Positions 5,320 through 7,868 of a stretch of 7,868 nt of DNA are shown here, piece by piece. Positions within the stretch are counted from its first letter, which is position 1. Each line of letters begins with the position of its first letter. Below the pieces are notes generated by a model, which was not told where the DNA came from, ran no database searches, and saw nothing but the letters and a program-made list of their open reading frames with translations. A program made the translations under genes and the position numbers. The stretch comes from Clostridium sp. CAG:273. Lineage in GTDB: Bacteria; Bacillota; Clostridia; TANB77; CAG-508. The DNA lies in the NCBI GenBank assembly GCA_000438355.1, contig FR901489.1:1-7868 (forward strand), written 5' to 3'.

Positions 5320-6063
5320 ATGGAAGAAAATCCAGAAAAAAATATAGTAAATAAAGTTGTTGTAGTAACAGGAAGTTCTAGAGGAATTGGAGCAAATATT
5401 GTAAAAACTTTAGCTAAGAAAGGTTATAGAGTTATCCTTAATTACAATAAATCCGAAAATTATGCACAAAATGTGCAAAAAGAGTTAATTAATGTTGATA
5501 TTTTTAAAGCAGATGTTTCTAAAAAAGAAGAGGCTGTTAGTTTAATAAATTTTGCAATTGAGAAATATGGAAAAATAGATGTACTTATTAATAATGCAGG
5601 AATTTCCCAAAGTAAATTGTTTACAGATTTAACAGATGAAGATTGGAATAATATTATTAATTCTAATCTAAATTCGGCATTTTTTTGTAGTAGAGAAGCT
5701 GCAAAAAATATGATACATAATAAAAGTGGACTAATAATAAATATTTCTTCTATATGGGGAATAACAGGAGCATCTTGTGAAGTAGCATACTCTACAAGTA
5801 AAGCAGCATTAAATGGATTTACAAAGGCTTTAGCAAAGGAATTGGGACCATCTAATATCCGTGTAAATGCGATTGCACCGGGTATTATAAATACAGATAT
5901 GAATAATTATTTAAGTAATGAAGAATTAGAAAGTATAAAAGAAGAAATCCCACTAGAAAGAATAGGGGAAACAATAGATATTTCCAAATGTGTAGAGTGG
6001 TTAATAAAGGATAATTATACTACAGGACAGATTATTTCTATAAATGGTGGATGGGTTTGCTAA
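5320..6063 (+). CDS. FabG-like short-chain dehydrogenase (3-oxoacyl-ACP reductase family)
   Basis: A 247-residue classical short-chain dehydrogenase, the normal length for FabG. The Rossmann cofactor motif is TGSSRGIG (17-24), and NNAG lies at 91-94. The catalytic set is N116, S144 (in NISSIWG), Y157 and K161 (YSTSK). The C-terminal NGGW is typical. The family reduces 3-oxoacyl-ACP to 3-hydroxyacyl-ACP with NADPH in fatty-acid synthesis, but many relatives act on other ketones or alcohols. With no other fatty-acid genes nearby the substrate is not certain, so no symbol is given. The start has a G-rich AAGGGGG box at a rather long 12 nt. No clear promoter fits between the tRNA terminator and this gene, so it may depend on terminator read-through or a weak TATAAG box at 5298. 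It ends before the bidirectional terminator at 6198-6230. Confidence 0.85.
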   Translation: MEENPEKNIVNKVVVVTGSSRGIGANIVKTLAKKGYRVILNYNKSENYAQNVQKELINVDIFKADVSKKEEAVSLINFAIEKYGKIDVLINNAGISQSKLFTDLTDEDWNNIINSNLNSAFFCSREAAKNMIHNKSGLIINISSIWGITGASCEVAYSTSKAALNGFTKALAKELGPSNIRVNAIAPGIINTDMNNYLSNEELESIKEEIPLERIGETIDISKCVEWLIKDNYTTGQIISINGGWVC

Positions 6064-6190
6064 TTTAATAATAATTAACAATAAACTATAGACAATAGAC
6101 TATAAATTATAGAAAGAATAAATTATAAATTATAAAAATATATAGAAAATAATACAAAATATGAAGTTATATTTTTGTTACTATTTAAAT
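6064..6190. repeat. AT-rich low-complexity spacer with degenerate short repeats
   Basis: The spacer after the fabG-like gene holds a near-tandem 14-mer (ACAATAAACTATAG then ACAATAGACTATAA) and repeated AAATTATA units. No gene or clear signal is seen in it besides the terminator that follows. Confidence 0.35.
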
Positions 6191-6197
6191 AAAGTCA

Positions 6198-6230
6198 AAA
6201 AAATCCCTCAGCTATATTGAGGGATTTTTT
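6198..6230. terminator. Bidirectional intrinsic terminator between convergent genes
   Basis: A 13-bp perfect stem (AAAAAATCCCTCA at 6198-6210 with its complement at 6218-6230) has a 7-nt loop. A six-T run flanks it on either strand, so it can stop both the fabG-like transcript and the minus-strand CBM transcript, whose stop codon is at 6235-6233. Confidence 0.9.
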
Positions 6231-6232
6231 GT

Positions 6233-6694
6233 TTATTCTTCATTAACTTTTCTTCTATAATTTCCAGAGATAATTCTTGGAATGTAAGTTATTATTTTAT
6301 AAACAGCAATACGAATTTTTTTGCTCCAAATATAAGACTTTCTTAATTTTCTAGGAGCAGCAATTGACATTTCTTCAGTAGGAACTAAAGATAATTCTAC
6401 TTTTTCTATTGGAAATACATAGTTTGCTCCATTATTATTGTCCCAATTATTATTGTTATTTCTAAAACAGAAATTAAATGTATCATATGATTTTAAGTTT
6501 AATTCTGCTTGAAAACCAAGCTCTGTTTTTTCCATTTTAATTTCGTTTAAATCATCCCAATTTAACCCAAAACCATAATGTATAAATACTTCTTCTGAAT
6601 TATTTTGAAATAAATCTCCTGTATAAGAAATTTTTACATTACTGTTTTCAACCAATTTATCTGTATTAAAAAATATATTCTTTACTAATTCCAT
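6233..6694 (-). CDS. Cytosolic CBM53/CBM25-like starch- or glycogen-binding protein
   Basis: A 153-residue protein without a signal peptide. Residues about 15-100 match the starch-binding module plan of CBM53/CBM25: VKISYTGDL, then VFIHYGFGLNWDD, an MEKTELGF strand, FNFCFRNNNNNWDNNNGANY and a final strand. Likely glucan-contacting residues are Y40, W46, W84 and the following DNNN. The C-terminal third (about 113-150) is a basic, partly hydrophobic segment with several Arg/Lys, not part of the module. There is no catalytic domain. Being cytosolic, it may bind glycogen granules or anchor something to them; this is inference. Start supported by AAGGAG upstream of the ATG, with a good promoter at 6732-6760. 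The gene lies downstream of the S24-type regulator on the same strand. Confidence 0.75.
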   Translation of the reverse strand: MELVKNIFFNTDKLVENSNVKISYTGDLFQNNSEEVFIHYGFGLNWDDLNEIKMEKTELGFQAELNLKSYDTFNFCFRNNNNNWDNNNGANYVFPIEKVELSLVPTEEMSIAAPRKLRKSYIWSKKIRIAVYKIITYIPRIISGNYRRKVNEE

Positions 6695-6731
6695 TTAATT
6701 TTCTCCTTATTCTTCTCTTGTTAACATACAA

Positions 6732-6760
6732 ATTATAATATTAAAAATATGTTTATGCAA
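6732..6760 (-). promoter_or_regulatory. Promoter of the CBM protein gene
   Basis: On the minus strand TTGCAT (6760-6755) and a perfect TATAAT (6737-6732) are separated by 17 nt. This gives the CBM gene its own start, independent of the regulator gene 98 nt upstream. Confidence 0.75.
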
Positions 6761-6792
6761 GTCTTTTTTACAAAAATTATCAATTATACTAA

Positions 6793-7368
6793 TTAATCTA
6801 CATTTGTTCCTAATATTTTGCCAATAATATAAAAGTCGTCATCTTTTGTTATACAAATATCATCAATTTCCTTTTTTTCTGCCCTTAGAGCAATATCATC
6901 TTTTCTAAGAATAAATCTTCTTATTAATAATTGACCTTTATAAGAGAATAGTCCTATATCTTTATTTTCTAAAGGCATATTTAATGCTAAATATGCATAA
7001 GAATCTTTTTTTAATTTTGGTTCCATAGAGTCATCGTTAATTTTTATTGCCATTGAAGCACTTGCCATACTAGCTGGACATGAAATAAAGTTTTCTATAT
7101 TTACAGCTGGAACTTCCTGATATGAAATGTGATTTACTAATTTATATTCTTTGTGTACTTCATCCATGTTTTTATCTATAGTAAATAATGTTGGTTGGTA
7201 TGGAACATCTAATGCTTTGCATATTGCTTTTAGGGCTTTATAACTAGGACTTCTTTCGCCTTTTTCAATATGAGTAAGATGACCGATATTTATATTAGTC
7301 TTTTCTGCAAGCTCTGTTTTTGACATATTTTTATCCTTACGTATTCTTGCTATCATATCACCAATCAT
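6793..7368 (-). CDS. XRE-family regulator with a LexA/CI-type S24 domain, catalytic Lys apparently replaced
   Basis: A 191-residue two-domain transcription regulator. Residues about 4-58 form an XRE/CI helix-turn-helix (MSKTELAEKTNINIGHLTHI with a GERSPS turn). Residues about 85-188 match an S24/LexA C-terminal fold: MAIKINDDSMEP carries the serine at S114, and GQLLIRRFILR is the strand that normally carries the catalytic Lys. That position is R150 here. The usual Ala-Gly or Cys-Gly cleavage pair is also not evident in the VPAVNIENFISCPASMAS stretch. I infer a dimerising repressor that cannot cut itself in the SOS manner. Start supported by AAGGAGA at a good distance. The promoter at 7391-7419 is covered by a dyad, suggesting autoregulation. 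It is divergent from the Lys/Glu-rich gene at 7557. Confidence 0.85.
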   Translation of the reverse strand: MIGDMIARIRKDKNMSKTELAEKTNINIGHLTHIEKGERSPSYKALKAICKALDVPYQPTLFTIDKNMDEVHKEYKLVNHISYQEVPAVNIENFISCPASMASASMAIKINDDSMEPKLKKDSYAYLALNMPLENKDIGLFSYKGQLLIRRFILRKDDIALRAEKKEIDDICITKDDDFYIIGKILGTNVD

Positions 7369-7390
7369 AACAAAATCTCCTTATAAAATA

Positions 7391-7419
7391 TATATAGTAT
7401 TATATATAAAGAAATGCAA
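7391..7419 (-). promoter_or_regulatory. Promoter of the S24-type regulator with overlapping dyad
   Basis: On the minus strand TTGCAT (7419-7414) and TATATA (7396-7391) are 17 nt apart. An inverted repeat of two TATATATA arms around GTAT (7389-7408) covers the -10 and could be the regulator's own operator. Confidence 0.55.
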
Positions 7420-7431
7420 AATGTCCATAAT

Positions 7432-7450
7432 TGTAACAATAATGTAACAA
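7432..7450 (+). repeat. Direct repeat TGTAACAA with an 11-bp period
   Basis: TGTAACAA occurs at 7432-7439 and 7443-7450, one helical turn apart, between the divergent promoters. The first copy sits in the small palindrome ATTGTAACAAT (7430-7440). It is a candidate regulator site; the protein is unknown. Confidence 0.35.
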
Positions 7451-7487
7451 AAATATCAAAATTTGACAAAATATGTATTATTATTTG

Positions 7488-7516
7488 TTGTAAAAAATAT
7501 ATCATTGTGGTAATAT
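7488..7516 (+). promoter_or_regulatory. Promoter of the Lys/Glu-rich gene
   Basis: TTGTAA (7488-7493) and TAATAT (7511-7516) are spaced by 17 nt, about 35 nt before the ribosome binding site. A perfect TTGACA at 7463-7468 has no matching -10 at the right distance. Confidence 0.5.
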
Positions 7517-7556
7517 TATTGCATAAAAGCATATATGATATAGTGGGGGAAGGACA

Positions 7557-7868
7557 ATGAGCAAGCAGAAAAAAAATAATAAGAAAAAAGATATACAAAA
7601 GAATAAAAAAACACAAGAAATAAAGCAAGAGAAGCTTAATTTAGAAGAAAAAGAATTGAAACAAGATAATACCAAATTAGAAAAAGAGCCAGAAAGTGAA
7701 AAACAAGAAGAGAAAAAGGAAACAGACAATAGAGAAAATACAATAGAAAAAGAAATAATAGAAGAAAATATAACTAAAAATAATGATGAAACAGAAGAAG
7801 TTACAAATACAAAAAAAGTAGAACAGATTGCAGAAGATATAGATAATACTGAAAATAGAATGGATAGT
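7557..7868 (+). CDS. Lys/Glu-rich protein of unknown function (partial, C-terminus off the right edge)
   Basis: The frame is open from ATG 7557 to the window edge, 104 residues. A GGGGGAAGGA box just before the ATG and a promoter at 7488-7516 support the start. More than 40% of the residues are Lys or Glu. There is no Gly, Cys, His or aromatic residue in the visible part, so it should be a disordered, highly charged cytosolic segment or a long coiled-coil-like arm. In Firmicutes such tails often precede a membrane helix and an outer domain in cell-envelope proteins, but that part is not visible, so no function is claimed. Minus-strand open frames across this region are shadows of its skewed codons. 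Confidence 0.7.
   Translation, partial: MSKQKKNNKKKDIQKNKKTQEIKQEKLNLEEKELKQDNTKLEKEPESEKQEEKKETDNRENTIEKEIIEENITKNNDETEEVTNTKKVEQIAEDIDNTENRMDS

Noticed and set aside
7365..7729. Two overlapping minus-strand frames rich in Phe, Ser, Cys and Leu
   Set aside because: They mirror the Lys/Glu-rich codons of the plus-strand gene and cross its promoter region; no ribosome binding site supports them.

Overview
The window is very AT-rich and bacterial. Strong AGGAGG-type ribosome binding sites, TTGACA/TATAAT-type promoters, a DnaD-type replication protein, a DUF1858 disulfide protein and clostridial-looking tRNAs together suggest a low-GC Firmicute, most likely an anaerobic Clostridia-type gut lineage. 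This is inferred from content; no marker gene here fixes the species.

Layout. (1) Positions 1-778, minus strand: the N-terminal 259 residues of a DnaD-domain replication-initiation protein that runs off the left edge. (2) Positions 849-4464, minus strand: a compact type IV secretion / conjugation cluster. In transcription order it encodes a small membrane protein, a VirD4/TcpA-type coupling ATPase, a VirB2-like pilin candidate, a VirB6/TrbL-like polytopic membrane protein and a PrgI/VirB3-like protein. A promoter at 4493-4521 can drive it. (3) Positions 4515-4822, plus strand: a divergent promoter and a DUF1858 CxxC protein. (4) Positions 4905-5292: a tRNA operon Lys(UUU)-Glu(UUC)-Thr(UGU) with a clear promoter and terminator. 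(5) Positions 5320-6063: a FabG-like short-chain dehydrogenase. (6) Positions 6198-6230: a bidirectional terminator. (7) Positions 6233-7368, minus strand: a cytosolic CBM53-like starch/glycogen-binding protein and an XRE/S24 (LexA/CI-fold) regulator, each with its own promoter. (8) Positions 7557-7868, plus strand: the start of an extremely Lys/Glu-rich protein that runs off the right edge.

The most interesting region is the secretion cluster. Its first two genes each have a perfect AGGAGG box 7 nt before a non-canonical codon: ATA for the small membrane protein and ATT for VirD4. Reading VirD4 from the ATT restores 84 residues containing the two expected transmembrane helices. The VirB6-like gene starts with TTG and carries a single-base frameshift that cuts off a conserved-looking C-terminal tail, which is intact in the next frame. 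The usual next gene, the VirB4 ATPase, is absent; a DnaD gene follows instead. The cluster is therefore either a decaying integrative element or a stripped-down secretion locus held at low translation. The sequence alone does not decide between these.

The S24-type regulator keeps the serine motif but has Arg where the catalytic Lys is expected, and it lacks an obvious Ala-Gly cleavage site. A dyad over its promoter resembles one over the dnaD-like promoter, so it may control both.
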